A stretch of DNA of 64,000 nt from Acinetobacter variabilis (GTDB taxonomy: Bacteria; Pseudomonadota; Gammaproteobacteria; Pseudomonadales; Moraxellaceae): positions 153,850 through 217,849 of the forward strand of contig NZ_KB850113.1 in NCBI RefSeq assembly GCF_000369625.1, written 5' to 3'. How positions within the stretch are numbered: the first letter of the stretch is position 1; each line of letters begins with the position of its first letter. The position numbers were made by a program, and so were the translations under genes. Below are positions 17,027 to 26,904 of this stretch, piece after piece. Below the pieces are notes generated by a model. That model saw nothing but the letters and a program-made list of their open reading frames with translations, did no database searches and had not been told where the DNA came from.

Positions 17027-18211
17027 ATGAAAAGAATTTTGTTTTCTCTTAGTTTAGCTTCATTGCTTTTTAGTTCTAACAGTTTCGCTGAAAACTTAAG
17101 CTGGGGAGATCGTAATCTTCAAGAAGGGCAATTTAAAATCTCAGGAGCGGTGCGTACTCGCTTTTTGCACAAAGATTATGCTGATCAAGCGCTACAAGGA
17201 TCTAAGAATGATGATTGGAAGCTTGCAGATATCAAGCTTGTGCTGGGGTATGAAAATCCGAACTGGATCGCTTCGATAGACACACGTTGTTATCAATATG
17301 AGTCTTTGTGTGATGCAGTATTCTTAAAAGATGCTTGGGCAGGTTATAAATTTAATGAAGAACAGCGTTTAACGGCTGGCTTACAGTTCGTAGATTTTGG
17401 TTATGACCGTTTATGGGGTAATAGTTATTATGAAACTATTCTAAATACCGTAGGCTTGGAAGATATTCAAAACTTAGGAATTAAATATCGCTTTAAAAAT
17501 GATGATTATCATGTTGCACTCGGTTTTTATCCAAGAGATGGTGGTAATTATAAGGGAACCTCAAAAGACTCAAGTCGCTATTCTGGAAACTTTGTGCAAG
17601 CAGATAATTTAAATGAAGGAACAGATATTGAAGAAAAAAATATGTGGATTGGACGAGCTTCCAAAAAAATTAATTTAAATGCTGATGCTTCTTTAAAAAC
17701 TGAAATAGGGGGTACTTATTGGTATTCCGATTTGGAAAATAAAAGAACTCAGCTTGATGGTACACGCGATGCCTGGAGTGTATTTGCATTAACTGAATTA
17801 AATGCATGGCAATGGCTATTTGTCACAGGTGCGCAAGATATTAAAAATGCTGATGATCTACACCCGAAATATTCAACTATTGGGGCATTTGATTTTCCCT
17901 ATCAAGTAGCAAATAAGGCTAAATTTGTGGTGAATGAATTAAGCTATGTTATAGATAAGCCAGTGTTTAAACTGGAAAATATCAAACCTTACATTTCCTA
18001 CAGTCAATTTTTAAAAGATGAAGCAGGTTTTAAAGATTCAGAACGTCTAATGACTGGTGTTTATTTCAATTATAAATCGATTGGCGTACAAGGTGAATAT
18101 ATTTGGAGTAAGAATGATCCAATGACAGGTGGCAGTAGTAAGGCTTTGGCACAAGGTGACAGTAATCAGTGGAATCAGATGTTCTATGTATCTTTAGGAT
18201 ATTATTTTTAA
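17027..18211 (+). CDS. Outer membrane porin-like protein
   Basis: 394 aa from ATG 17027 (AAGGA 8 bp before; an in-frame ATG at 17018 lies inside that site). A signal peptide MKRILFSLSLASLLFSSNSFA is followed by mature ENLSWG. Alternating polar and hydrophobic strands and a terminal Phe (SLGYYF) point to a beta-barrel of the outer membrane. The substrate is unknown; place beside carnitine catabolism suggests uptake of small polar or acidic solutes, but that is a guess. Only general resemblance to alginate/OprD-like porins is seen. Confidence 0.65.
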   Translation: MKRILFSLSLASLLFSSNSFAENLSWGDRNLQEGQFKISGAVRTRFLHKDYADQALQGSKNDDWKLADIKLVLGYENPNWIASIDTRCYQYESLCDAVFLKDAWAGYKFNEEQRLTAGLQFVDFGYDRLWGNSYYETILNTVGLEDIQNLGIKYRFKNDDYHVALGFYPRDGGNYKGTSKDSSRYSGNFVQADNLNEGTDIEEKNMWIGRASKKINLNADASLKTEIGGTYWYSDLENKRTQLDGTRDAWSVFALTELNAWQWLFVTGAQDIKNADDLHPKYSTIGAFDFPYQVANKAKFVVNELSYVIDKPVFKLENIKPYISYSQFLKDEAGFKDSERLMTGVYFNYKSIGVQGEYIWSKNDPMTGGSSKALAQGDSNQWNQMFYVSLGYYF

Positions 18212-18229
18212 AAAATAATATGTTAGTTT

Positions 18230-18262
18230 AAAAAATCGCTCATATTGAATGGGCGATTTTTT
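18230..18262. terminator. Bidirectional terminator between porin and LysR genes
   Basis: AAAAAATCGCTCAT and GGGCGATTTTTT form a hairpin with A and T tracts on both sides, between convergent genes. Confidence 0.8.
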
Positions 18263-18263
18263 A

Positions 18264-19244
18264 TCATAAAAAAACTTTTTCAGTGTGTGTGGTCATGTTA
18301 TCTACAGGGGTGATTAATTCACCTCGATTTAGCTTTTGAGTTAAATATAATCGGTTGGATAATTCGTGCTGAATAAATAAAATACAAGTTTGTAATTTTG
18401 ATGAAGTTTTTAAGCGTGAGGGATAAACTGCCCAAATGTCAGCATCTTGCCAATATTCAGGTAGAATATGCTGCAATTGTCCCGAGAGCAGTTCATCTGC
18501 TACATCCCATACAGAACGTAAAATAATACCTTGTCCATCGATTGCAAGCTGATGAATAATTTCACCATTATTGGAAACGAAACGTGGTCGAACATGGGTC
18601 ACGGTATCTTCATTTTTATGTCTTAGTTTGAGTAAAACAGAGGATTGATCACGCTCACTAATAGTTAAGCAGTCATGATGTTGTAAGTCTTCAATTGTTT
18701 CAGGAATGCCATTTTTGAGTAAATAGCTAGGTGAGGCGCATAAAATACGGAAGTTTGAAGCTAACTTCTTTGCAATCATGTTTGGCGCAATTTCATTGCC
18801 AATTCGAATATCCAGATCAATGCTGTGTTGAATCAAGTCTTTGGTATTATCAATCGTATTGAAATGAAGGGTGAGTTTCGGATACAGATTCAGTAATTTA
18901 GACAGAATGGGTGCAACATGTTTGCGACCAAATCCGAAACTACTCACGATATCTAAGTGCCCGGTCGGAGTACCTGAAGGATTATTAAGCAATTCACTCA
19001 GGTCATCAAACTCATTTAATATATGCGTTATTTTTTCCAGAATTAATTTGCCATCTTCTGTAAGGCTAACATGTCTAGTACTTCTATGAAAAAGTTTACA
19101 GTTTAAATTCGTCTCCAAAATATTAATCCGCTTACTTACGTAAGCAGGAGACGAACCCAACTCTTCTGCAGATTCGACAAAACTTCGACGCTTCGCTACA
19201 ACACAAAAAACTTTAAAATCCGATAAGTTAGGTAGATTATTCAC
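18264..19244 (-). CDS. LysR-type regulator of the carnitine cluster
   Basis: 326 aa from GTG. N-terminal winged helix (LSDFKVFCVVAKRRSFVESA, then SPAYVSKRINILE) and a LysR substrate-binding domain. Divergent from the D-malate dehydrogenase gene with 103 bp between, the classic layout for a LysR regulator and its target operon. It most likely turns on carnitine degradation in response to carnitine or a pathway product such as D-malate. Confidence 0.82.
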   Translation of the reverse strand: MNNLPNLSDFKVFCVVAKRRSFVESAEELGSSPAYVSKRINILETNLNCKLFHRSTRHVSLTEDGKLILEKITHILNEFDDLSELLNNPSGTPTGHLDIVSSFGFGRKHVAPILSKLLNLYPKLTLHFNTIDNTKDLIQHSIDLDIRIGNEIAPNMIAKKLASNFRILCASPSYLLKNGIPETIEDLQHHDCLTISERDQSSVLLKLRHKNEDTVTHVRPRFVSNNGEIIHQLAIDGQGIILRSVWDVADELLSGQLQHILPEYWQDADIWAVYPSRLKTSSKLQTCILFIQHELSNRLYLTQKLNRGELITPVDNMTTHTEKVFL

Positions 19245-19277
19245 GATCCGTGTCCATAAGCCTGATGGTTTGAATAT

Positions 19278-19301
19278 TGATCATTTTATCTGAAACGATC
19301 A
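19278..19301. promoter_or_regulatory. Candidate LysR operator in the divergent intergenic region
   Basis: TGATCA at 19278 and GATCA ending at 19301 form an interrupted inverted repeat with an AT-rich centre, midway between the LysR gene and dmlA. LysR proteins bind such T-N11-A-like dyads; the match is modest. Confidence 0.35.
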
Positions 19302-19347
19302 TGTTAGTGACTTAGCAGGATATTCACTAACAAAGTCAAAGGATAGT

Positions 19348-20436
19348 ATGGCTAAAGTATATAAGATTGCCGCCATAGCAGGCGATGGGATTGGTTTAGA
19401 AGTTCTACCAGAAGGTATCAAGGTTGTAAAGGCTGCTACGAAAAAGTATGGAATTGAGCTTCAATTAGATAACTTTGATTGGGCAAGCTGCGATTACTAT
19501 CTTGAACATGGCAAGATGATGCCAGATGATTGGTTCGAAACTTTAAAGCAATACGATGCCATTTTTTTCGGCGCTGTTGGATGGCCCGATAAAGTACCTG
19601 ACCATATTTCTCTATGGGGCTCTTTATTACAATTTCGTCGTCGTTTTGATCAATATGTCAATTTACGTCCAGTGCGTTTAATGCCTGGTGTGAAGTCTCC
19701 ACTAGCAGATAAAAAACCAGGTGATATTGATTTCTTCGTGGTGCGTGAAAACAGCGAAGGCGAATATTCTGCGATGGGTGGAAAAGCATTTGAAGGAACA
19801 GACCGTGAGTTCGTCGTGCAAGAAGCAGTGTTTACTCGTCATGGTGTTGATCGAATTTTGAAGTATGCCTTTGAAATGGCAAAGACGCGTAAAGCAAAAA
19901 AAATTACTGCAGCCACTAAATCAAATGGACTGGCAGTGAGTATGCCTTATTGGGATAGTCGTGTTGATGAAATGGCAAAACAATATCCCGAGGTAAAAGC
20001 AGATAAACAACACGTTGATATTTTAGCAGCTCGTTTTGTCCTGCAACCTGAGCGTTTCGATATTGTTGTGGCATCTAATTTATTCGGTGACATTCTGTCT
20101 GATCTAGGTCCCGCATGTACAGGAACGATTGGTTTGGCAGCATCTGCAAACTTAAATCCAGAACGTGATTTTCCGTCTTTATTTGAACCTGTTCATGGTT
20201 CAGCTCCCGATATTTTCGGTCAAAAAATAGCGAATCCAATTGCTACAATTTGGTCTGGTGCAATGATGCTTGAATTTTTGGGTAATGGCGAACAAGCATT
20301 TGAAGATGCAAGTAAGGATATTATGCAAGCTATTGAATATGTATTGGTAAATGGGCCAAAAACAACAGATGTAGGTGGAATGGCTAAAACACATGAAGTA
20401 GGAGATGCGATTGCCTCATTAATTAACAAAAAATGA
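19348..20436 (+). CDS. dmlA: D-malate/tartrate dehydrogenase (decarboxylating)
   Basis: 362 aa; AAAGGATAGT precedes the ATG. Member of the isocitrate/isopropylmalate dehydrogenase superfamily, tartrate/D-malate branch: IAGDGIG at the start, LRPVRLMPGV, VVRENSEGEYS, ASNLFGDILSDL (metal-binding Asp), FEPVHGSAPDI. Oxidises D-malate to pyruvate and CO2 with NAD. In the carnitine pathway it uses the D-malate made from malic semialdehyde. First gene of the cluster on the + strand. Confidence 0.87.
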   Translation: MAKVYKIAAIAGDGIGLEVLPEGIKVVKAATKKYGIELQLDNFDWASCDYYLEHGKMMPDDWFETLKQYDAIFFGAVGWPDKVPDHISLWGSLLQFRRRFDQYVNLRPVRLMPGVKSPLADKKPGDIDFFVVRENSEGEYSAMGGKAFEGTDREFVVQEAVFTRHGVDRILKYAFEMAKTRKAKKITAATKSNGLAVSMPYWDSRVDEMAKQYPEVKADKQHVDILAARFVLQPERFDIVVASNLFGDILSDLGPACTGTIGLAASANLNPERDFPSLFEPVHGSAPDIFGQKIANPIATIWSGAMMLEFLGNGEQAFEDASKDIMQAIEYVLVNGPKTTDVGGMAKTHEVGDAIASLINKK

Positions 20437-20486
20437 TGGACTGATCGATCATGGAATAAATATCCACTTTGAACGGATTTATTGAT

Positions 20487-22142
20487 ATGGAAAATCAAAA
20501 AACAAAAGTTCATACAGATAAAGTACTGGCATCTATTAGTTTACTTGTCGTCTTTATTTCTGTAGTTGGACTGGCTATATACTCGCAAGCGTCGATTCAT
20601 TTGGCAGAAAAGATGATGTTTTGGGCAACATCATTATTTACAACACCTGTTTTATTATTTGGATTCTTGTCCATTATTTTCACTTTAATTTTAGCTTTTA
20701 GTAAATATGGCAAAATTAAAATGGGTGAAGGCAAACCTGAATATAGCACAATGTCTTGGATTTTTATGTTCATTTTATCGGGCATTGGCTCTTCAAGTCT
20801 GTATTGGGGCTTTTTGGATTGGGCATATTATTACCAGTCGCCTGGTTTAGGCTTAACTCCAGAATCTGCAGAAGCATTAAAATATAGTGTGGCCTATTCA
20901 TTCTTTCATTCAGGCGCGAGCGCATGGGCCATTTATGCACTGGCTTCAGTGTCGTTATGTTATAGCTTTCATGTGCGTAAGAATAAAGGTCTCAGTCTGG
21001 CCTCCATTATTGAAGCTGTTACAGGCTTTAAAGCCACAGGTTTTGTAGGACGTCTGGTCGATCTATTGTTCTTGCTGTGTATGTTTGGTGCATTGACGAT
21101 TTCATTGGTACTAACCGCGGTTACTTTTACCAATATTTTGTCCCTGTTGACGGGAATCCCGAATACCTTTACCACAAAAGTGATTATCATTTTGGCGGTA
21201 TCGGTGGTGTTTGCGTTGAGTTCTTATGTCGGTATGGAAAATGGTATGAAGCGTTTAAGCAGCATGGTCTGTTTAGGTGTGGTGCTGTTTGCTGTATACG
21301 TACTAGTTTTTGGTCCAACCCAATTTATTTTAAATAATTCTTTGATGAGTTTTGGCTTGATGGCCACCAATTTTGTCGATATGAGTTTATTTACTGACCC
21401 GATGGGAGATGGAAAGTTTACTCGTGAATGGACCGTATTTTATTGGCTATGGTGGATTTCATATGCACCGGGTGTGGCACTGTTTGTGACTCGTGTATCT
21501 AAAGGCCGTACCATTAAAGAAATTATTTTAGCGATGATCGTGGGCGGCAGCGTCGGCTTGTGGTTTGTCTTTGGTGTGTTTGAAAACTTCAGTGTTTACA
21601 ACTTTATTCATGGTGCTGTGAATGTGCCACAGATTTTAAGCCAGCAAGGTGGTGAAGTTGCGATTGGCCAGTTATTAAGCTTATTGCCTGCCGGTCAATT
21701 AATGATGTGGATTTTCCTTGGCATTATGGTGATCTTTTTGGCAGCACATATGGATGCCGTCGGTTATGCCGTTACTGCAACCTGTACACGTGGCCTACAG
21801 GAAGGACAGGATCCTTCACCGAAAGCACGTTTATTTTGGTGTGTGATGTTGACACTGGTGCCAATTGCGATGATTTTTTCTAAAGCTCCGCTAGACACCA
21901 TGAAAACGGCGACCATTATAACTGCCTTGCCCTTTATCGTGATTATTTTAATTCAGACCTATGGCTTAATTAAATGGTTGATTGAAGACTATTCTAAAAT
22001 TCCTTCACATTTGATTGAGCAAAAAAGCTTTGAGGAAACTGAGTCAACTTCGGAACATAAAGACAGTCGTAATGTATCCATCGAAGTGTTAAAACCCGCA
22101 GAGTTGGTACGTAAAAATATTGAAAGAGGTAATGCGTCATGA
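20487..22142 (+). CDS. BCCT-family transporter, probable carnitine carrier
   Basis: 551 aa from ATG 20487 (an in-frame TTG at 20469 is less likely). Twelve predicted membrane helices and the conserved BCCT region WTVFYWLWWISYAPGVALFV followed by SKGRTIKE. BCCT carriers take up quaternary ammonium compounds such as carnitine, betaine and choline. Gene context with CntA/CntB makes carnitine the likely substrate. The stop overlaps the start of the hydrolase gene (ATGA). Confidence 0.85.
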   Translation: MENQKTKVHTDKVLASISLLVVFISVVGLAIYSQASIHLAEKMMFWATSLFTTPVLLFGFLSIIFTLILAFSKYGKIKMGEGKPEYSTMSWIFMFILSGIGSSSLYWGFLDWAYYYQSPGLGLTPESAEALKYSVAYSFFHSGASAWAIYALASVSLCYSFHVRKNKGLSLASIIEAVTGFKATGFVGRLVDLLFLLCMFGALTISLVLTAVTFTNILSLLTGIPNTFTTKVIIILAVSVVFALSSYVGMENGMKRLSSMVCLGVVLFAVYVLVFGPTQFILNNSLMSFGLMATNFVDMSLFTDPMGDGKFTREWTVFYWLWWISYAPGVALFVTRVSKGRTIKEIILAMIVGGSVGLWFVFGVFENFSVYNFIHGAVNVPQILSQQGGEVAIGQLLSLLPAGQLMMWIFLGIMVIFLAAHMDAVGYAVTATCTRGLQEGQDPSPKARLFWCVMLTLVPIAMIFSKAPLDTMKTATIITALPFIVIILIQTYGLIKWLIEDYSKIPSHLIEQKSFEETESTSEHKDSRNVSIEVLKPAELVRKNIERGNAS

Positions 22143-23098
22143 CTGAAATCAATACAGCGTATGTTCTGAGCGAAGAAATGCAACGTCTGGTGTATTGGAG
22201 CAGTGTTTATAGTGCAGCAGATACTGATTTAGACTCATGTCGAGCAGCCTATGATGCGATGTGCCTGCATTACACATTACCTAGGGATGGTCGTATTGAT
22301 ATTCAAGATTACGATCTTGAACATGAAAACCATAAGCTTGGTATCCGTTTATATCAACCTAAAGCGGTGACAGCACCTGTAACAGGCTGGCCGTGTGTGC
22401 TGTATTTTCATGGCGGGGGCTTTGTAGTCGGTGGTTTAGATTCACATGAGTTTTTACTCAGCTCTATTTGCCGAGACCTGAACATTGCTGTGTTGTGTGT
22501 CGACTATCGTTTGGCGCCAGAACATCATTTTCCAGCAGCACACGATGATTGTAAATTTTCTTATACCTGGTTAAGAGAACATGCTGCGCTGTGGAATATT
22601 GATGCCAACAATATCATTATTGCAGGTGATAGTGCGGGGGGCAATTTGGCAGCAGCGCTAACCGTGGCTTTACAACATACAGGACAACAGGCCAAAGGTT
22701 TGGTCATGGTTTATCCGATGTTGAGCACTCGTTTTGATTTGCCCGCTTATCGTTTGCATGCGAATGCTCCTTTATTAACACGGGCAGATTGTGAGTATTA
22801 CTTACGCGAATATGCACCCGATCAATCGCAATGGAATGATCTGCGTTTAGCGCCATTATTAGCTGATGATTTTTCAGATATGCCAGAAACTTTTATTGCG
22901 GTGGCTGAATTTGATCCTGTTGCAGATGATGGCAAATATTTTGCTGAAAAACTGGCACAGGCTGGTATTAATCAACATTTTCATATCGCTAAAGGGATAT
23001 TGCATGGTGGATTACGTTTAATGCGTGATTGTCCTGAAGTGCAACAGCTTTATCAGCAAATGCTGAAAGCGATACAACAGATGATTCACAAGGTTTAG
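22139..23098 (+). CDS. Alpha/beta hydrolase (HSL type), possible acylcarnitine esterase
   Basis: 319 aa. HSL-family hydrolase with the oxyanion motif HGGGFVVGG, nucleophile motif GDSAGGN, and a later Asp (AEFDPVADD) and His (KGILHGG) to complete the triad. Translationally coupled to the BCCT gene through an ATGA overlap. In this operon it could release free carnitine from O-acylcarnitines, which would widen the range of usable substrates. The role is inferred from place. Confidence 0.75.
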   Translation: MTEINTAYVLSEEMQRLVYWSSVYSAADTDLDSCRAAYDAMCLHYTLPRDGRIDIQDYDLEHENHKLGIRLYQPKAVTAPVTGWPCVLYFHGGGFVVGGLDSHEFLLSSICRDLNIAVLCVDYRLAPEHHFPAAHDDCKFSYTWLREHAALWNIDANNIIIAGDSAGGNLAAALTVALQHTGQQAKGLVMVYPMLSTRFDLPAYRLHANAPLLTRADCEYYLREYAPDQSQWNDLRLAPLLADDFSDMPETFIAVAEFDPVADDGKYFAEKLAQAGINQHFHIAKGILHGGLRLMRDCPEVQQLYQQMLKAIQQMIHKV

Positions 23099-23147
23099 AC
23101 CTAATTTAAAATTGAAAATTATAGACGAAATGAATGGAGTTATAATC

Positions 23148-24263
23148 ATGAATTCACCAGAAACTTTACCAGAAGACTTTTGTGCTGATCCAGATAATGC
23201 ATGGACTTTTCCAAAAGTGTTCTATACCTCATCACAGGTTTATGAGCGTGAGAAAGAGGAAATTTTTGCAAAAAGTTGGATCTGTGTTGCTCATGGCAGT
23301 GAGTTAGCCAATTCTAATGATTATATTACCCGTAAAGTCATTGATGAAAATATTGTGATTATTCGTGGCAAAGATATGGTGCTACGCGCATTTTATAATG
23401 TTTGTCCTCATCGTGGTCATGAGTTACTCAGTGGCAGTGGTAAAGCTAAAAACGTGATTACATGTCCGTATCATGCTTGGACATTTAAGCTTGATGGAAG
23501 TTTGGCGTTGGCGCGAAACTGTGACCATGTAGAGAATTTCGATAAAGAAAACTCAAGTATGGTGCCGTTGAAAGTTGAAGAATATGCAGGTTTTGTCTTC
23601 ATCAATATGGATGACAATGCAACCTGTGTTGAAGATCAACTACCTGGTTTCGCAGCAAAATTAGCTGAAGCTTGTACAGTGGTTAAAGATCTTAAACTTG
23701 CGGCTCGTTTTGTCACAGAAACGCCTGCAAACTGGAAAGTGATTGTAGATAACTATCTCGAATGTTATCACTGCGGACCTGCACATCCTGGTTTTGCCGA
23801 TTCTGTACAAGTGGATAAATACTGGCATACGACTCATCAGAACTGGACATTACAGTATGGCTATGCACGTTCTTCGGAAAAGTCATTTAAAATAGATCCA
23901 TCTATTACCGACCCAGAGTTTCACGGTTTTTGGACTTGGCCAAGTACCATGTTTAATGTGCCGCCGGGCAGTAATTTCATGACGGTGATTTATGAATTTC
24001 CTGTTGATGCTGAAACGACGCTGCAGCATTATGATATTTACTTTACCAATGAAGAGCTAACGCAGGATCAGAAAGATTTAATCGAATGGTATAGAAATGT
24101 ATTTCGTCCAGAAGATTTAGAATTGGTGGAAAGTGTACAACGTGGTTTGAAATCTCGTGGTTATCGTGGGCAAGGTCGTATTATGACGGATAGAGAGCGT
24201 TCAGGAATTAGTGAACATGGTATCGCCTATTTCCAAAACTTAGTATCAAAAATTCATCGTTAG
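23148..24263 (+). CDS. cntA: Carnitine monooxygenase, Rieske oxygenase component CntA
   Basis: 371 aa from ATG 23148 (TGGAG 8 bp before), the length reported for A. baumannii CntA as I recall. Splits carnitine into trimethylamine and malic semialdehyde. The Rieske [2Fe-2S] ligands are Cys86, His88, Cys106 and His109 (CPHRGH, CPYHAW). The mononuclear iron region reads DNYLECYHCGPAHPGFAD: Glu205 replaces the bridging Asp of other Rieske oxygenases, a published hallmark of CntA. Reductase CntB is encoded two genes downstream. Confidence 0.93.
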   Translation: MNSPETLPEDFCADPDNAWTFPKVFYTSSQVYEREKEEIFAKSWICVAHGSELANSNDYITRKVIDENIVIIRGKDMVLRAFYNVCPHRGHELLSGSGKAKNVITCPYHAWTFKLDGSLALARNCDHVENFDKENSSMVPLKVEEYAGFVFINMDDNATCVEDQLPGFAAKLAEACTVVKDLKLAARFVTETPANWKVIVDNYLECYHCGPAHPGFADSVQVDKYWHTTHQNWTLQYGYARSSEKSFKIDPSITDPEFHGFWTWPSTMFNVPPGSNFMTVIYEFPVDAETTLQHYDIYFTNEELTQDQKDLIEWYRNVFRPEDLELVESVQRGLKSRGYRGQGRIMTDRERSGISEHGIAYFQNLVSKIHR

Positions 24264-24352
24264 AAATAATGGTTGGATATACTCATCTAGGCTTGCATTG
24301 AGTCTAGATGAGTGACGGTGTTACTCGCGATAAAATGTAGAAGGATAGTCAG

Positions 24353-25804
24353 ATGTCAGAATTACACAATAATAGTTTATTTCAGCAAAATGCTTTCATT
24401 GATGGCATTTGGATTGAAGCTCAAGACCAACACCGTATAGAAGTGACCAATCCTGCAAATGAAGAATTGATTGGCTCGATTCCAAATATGGGGCAAGTCG
24501 AAGCCATACAAGCTGTTGAAAGTTCATATAAAGCATTACAGTCTTGGAAAGCATTAACAGCTCAAGCCCGTGCTGATTTACTGCTTGCTTGGCATAAACT
24601 AACCTTAGAACATGCCGATGAATTGGCGCAAATTATGACCATTGAACAGGGCAAACCACTTGCTGAAGCTTTAGGTGAAGTCAAATATGCTGCTTCATTT
24701 ATTCAGTGGTTTGCTGAAGAAGGCAAACGGATCTATGGTGATGTGATTCCGACAACCAATGCAGGTCAGCGTTTCTTGGTGATTAAGGAACCTGTAGGTG
24801 TGGTTGCTGCCATTACACCGTGGAACTTTCCTATTGCGATGATCACTCGTAAGGCTGCACCAGCACTTGCAGCAGGTTGTACCATTGTTATTAAACCTGC
24901 CAATGAAACGCCATATTGTGCACTAGCTCTAGCAAAACTGGCAGAACAGGCGGGTATTCCTAAAGGTGTGATTAATGTGGTGACAGGTAAGTCCGCTGAA
25001 ATTGGTTCAGTCTTTACTTCACATGAAAAAGTTAAAAAATTAACGTTCACAGGTTCTACACCGGTGGGTCGTTTGCTGATGGAGCAATGTGCGCCGACCA
25101 TTAAAAAACTTGCACTTGAACTTGGAGGTAATGCACCGCTTATCATTTTTGAAGATGCAGACCTCGATAAAGCGGTACAAGGTGCAATACTTGCGAAATA
25201 TCGCAATGCAGGTCAAACCTGTGTCTGTGCCAACCGTATTTATGTGCATAAAAATATTTATAAGGTATTTAGCGAAAAATTCGTTGCTGCGGTTAAAGCG
25301 TTGAAAGTAGGGAATGGCCTTGATGAAGGTACGCAAATTGGTCCTTTAATAAATGAAAAAGCAGTCCTTAAAGCGCAAAAATTGATTGATGATGCATGTG
25401 CTAAAGGTGCTTCTATTGCTTGTGGTGGTAAAAAGCATGAACTCGGTTATAGTTTCTTTGAACCGACTGTATTAACGAATGTTGATCAATCGATGGAAAT
25501 TGTATCTGAAGAAATTTTTGGTCCTGTCGCACCCTTGATTAGTTTTGAAACTGAGGAAGAAGTGATTGCACAGGCAAATGACACCATTTTTGGTTTGGCT
25601 GCTTATATTTATACAGAAAATATTTCTCGTATTTTTAAGGTTTCAGAACAATTGGAATATGGCATGGTTGGAATGAATTCCACTGCAATTTCAAATGAGG
25701 TCGTGCCATTTGGTGGGGTGAAACAATCAGGTGTTGGTCGTGAAGGTTCTAAATATGGTTTAGAGGAATTTATGACAATCAAATACTTATGTCTTGGTGT
25801 TTAA
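24353..25804 (+). CDS. Aldehyde dehydrogenase, probable malic semialdehyde dehydrogenase
   Basis: 483 aa. Aldehyde dehydrogenase superfamily, close in pattern to succinate-semialdehyde dehydrogenase GabD: TPWNFPIAMITRK, the catalytic Glu in LELGGNAP and catalytic Cys in GQTCVCANR. Located between cntA and cntB. In this pathway it would oxidise malic semialdehyde to D-malate with NAD(P). The substrate is assigned by context. Confidence 0.85.
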   Translation: MSELHNNSLFQQNAFIDGIWIEAQDQHRIEVTNPANEELIGSIPNMGQVEAIQAVESSYKALQSWKALTAQARADLLLAWHKLTLEHADELAQIMTIEQGKPLAEALGEVKYAASFIQWFAEEGKRIYGDVIPTTNAGQRFLVIKEPVGVVAAITPWNFPIAMITRKAAPALAAGCTIVIKPANETPYCALALAKLAEQAGIPKGVINVVTGKSAEIGSVFTSHEKVKKLTFTGSTPVGRLLMEQCAPTIKKLALELGGNAPLIIFEDADLDKAVQGAILAKYRNAGQTCVCANRIYVHKNIYKVFSEKFVAAVKALKVGNGLDEGTQIGPLINEKAVLKAQKLIDDACAKGASIACGGKKHELGYSFFEPTVLTNVDQSMEIVSEEIFGPVAPLISFETEEEVIAQANDTIFGLAAYIYTENISRIFKVSEQLEYGMVGMNSTAISNEVVPFGGVKQSGVGREGSKYGLEEFMTIKYLCLGV

Positions 25805-25843
25805 TTCTTTTAACACTATAGTATTGCAAATTAGGATTTTAAA

Positions 25844-26803
25844 ATGACTGAGAGTTATCAAATGTTTCCTGCTGTAGTGACGACAGTAGAACAACTCACA
25901 CCGCTCATTAAGCGTTTTACCTTTAAACGCCAGGATGGTCAGGACTTTCCAGCGTTTACAGGTGGAAGTCATATTATTGTGAAAATGAACGATAAGCTTT
26001 CAAATGCTTATTCACTAATGAGTAATCAAAAAGACTTATCTACTTACCAAATATGTGTACGTAAAGATATAGATGGTAAAGGAGGATCAGTCTTTATGCA
26101 TGATCAGTGTGTAAAAAATTTTCAGCTTGAAATTTCGTCACCAAAAAATTTATTTGAGCTGTCACCACATGGCGAAAAACATATTTTAATTGCTGGTGGT
26201 ATTGGCATTACTCCATTTATTCCCCAAATGGATGAACTTCTTGAACGTGGCGCTCATTATGAATTGCATTATGCATTCCGTGCACCAGAACATGCTGCCT
26301 TGCTGGATGAACTCAAACGAGGTCCGCATACGGATAAAGTTTTTAGTTATATTGATAGTGAAGGCTCAAAACTTGATTTAAATAAAGTAATTGCAGGTCA
26401 GCCTAAAGGAACGCATGTGTATGTATGTGGGCCTAAGCCGATGATTGATGTAGTGATCGAGACTTGTAATAAAAATCGTTACCGTGATGAAAATATTCAT
26501 TGGGAGCAATTCGCTTCTACTCTTCCTGAGAATGGTGAAGCATTTACGATCGTACTGGCTAAATCAAATCAGAGAATTGAAGTGATGGCAGATCAAACCA
26601 TTCTTCAAGCGATTGAGTCTTTAAATATTGATGTTGAATGCTTATGTCGTGAAGGTGTATGCGGAACGTGCGAGACTGCCATTCTGCAAGGTGAAGCACT
26701 GCATTATGACCAATATTTAAGTGATGATGAAAAAGCCTCACAAAAGTCTATGATGATTTGTGTTTCACGTGCGAAAGGCAAAGAAATCACACTTGATCTT
26801 TAA
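25844..26803 (+). CDS. cntB: Carnitine monooxygenase reductase CntB
   Basis: 319 aa. Phthalate-dioxygenase-reductase type: flavin domain at residues 1-100, NAD-binding part (IAGGIGITPFIPQMDELL; YVCGPKPMID) and a C-terminal plant-type ferredoxin with CLCREGVCGTC and a later Cys in MMICVSRA. Passes electrons from NAD(P)H to the Rieske cluster of CntA. Last gene of the cluster, followed by a strong terminator. Confidence 0.9.
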   Translation: MTESYQMFPAVVTTVEQLTPLIKRFTFKRQDGQDFPAFTGGSHIIVKMNDKLSNAYSLMSNQKDLSTYQICVRKDIDGKGGSVFMHDQCVKNFQLEISSPKNLFELSPHGEKHILIAGGIGITPFIPQMDELLERGAHYELHYAFRAPEHAALLDELKRGPHTDKVFSYIDSEGSKLDLNKVIAGQPKGTHVYVCGPKPMIDVVIETCNKNRYRDENIHWEQFASTLPENGEAFTIVLAKSNQRIEVMADQTILQAIESLNIDVECLCREGVCGTCETAILQGEALHYDQYLSDDEKASQKSMMICVSRAKGKEITLDL

Positions 26804-26818
26804 TTATTCTCCCTTTAA

Positions 26819-26848
26819 CAATTGAGCGAAAGCTCAATTGTTTTTTTT
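26819..26848 (+). terminator. Terminator of the carnitine operon
   Basis: CAATTGAGC-GAAA-GCTCAATTG followed by eight T. Starts 15 bp after cntB. Confidence 0.9.
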
Positions 26849-26904
26849 AACCCTCTGCTGAAATTACGTCCTGTTATTTGAAGGACCTAAAACAACTTGA
26901 TAAG

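Noticed and set aside
24766..25206. 146-codon minus-strand frame inside the aldehyde dehydrogenase gene
   Set aside because: Antisense shadow of a well-supported gene; low-complexity composition.
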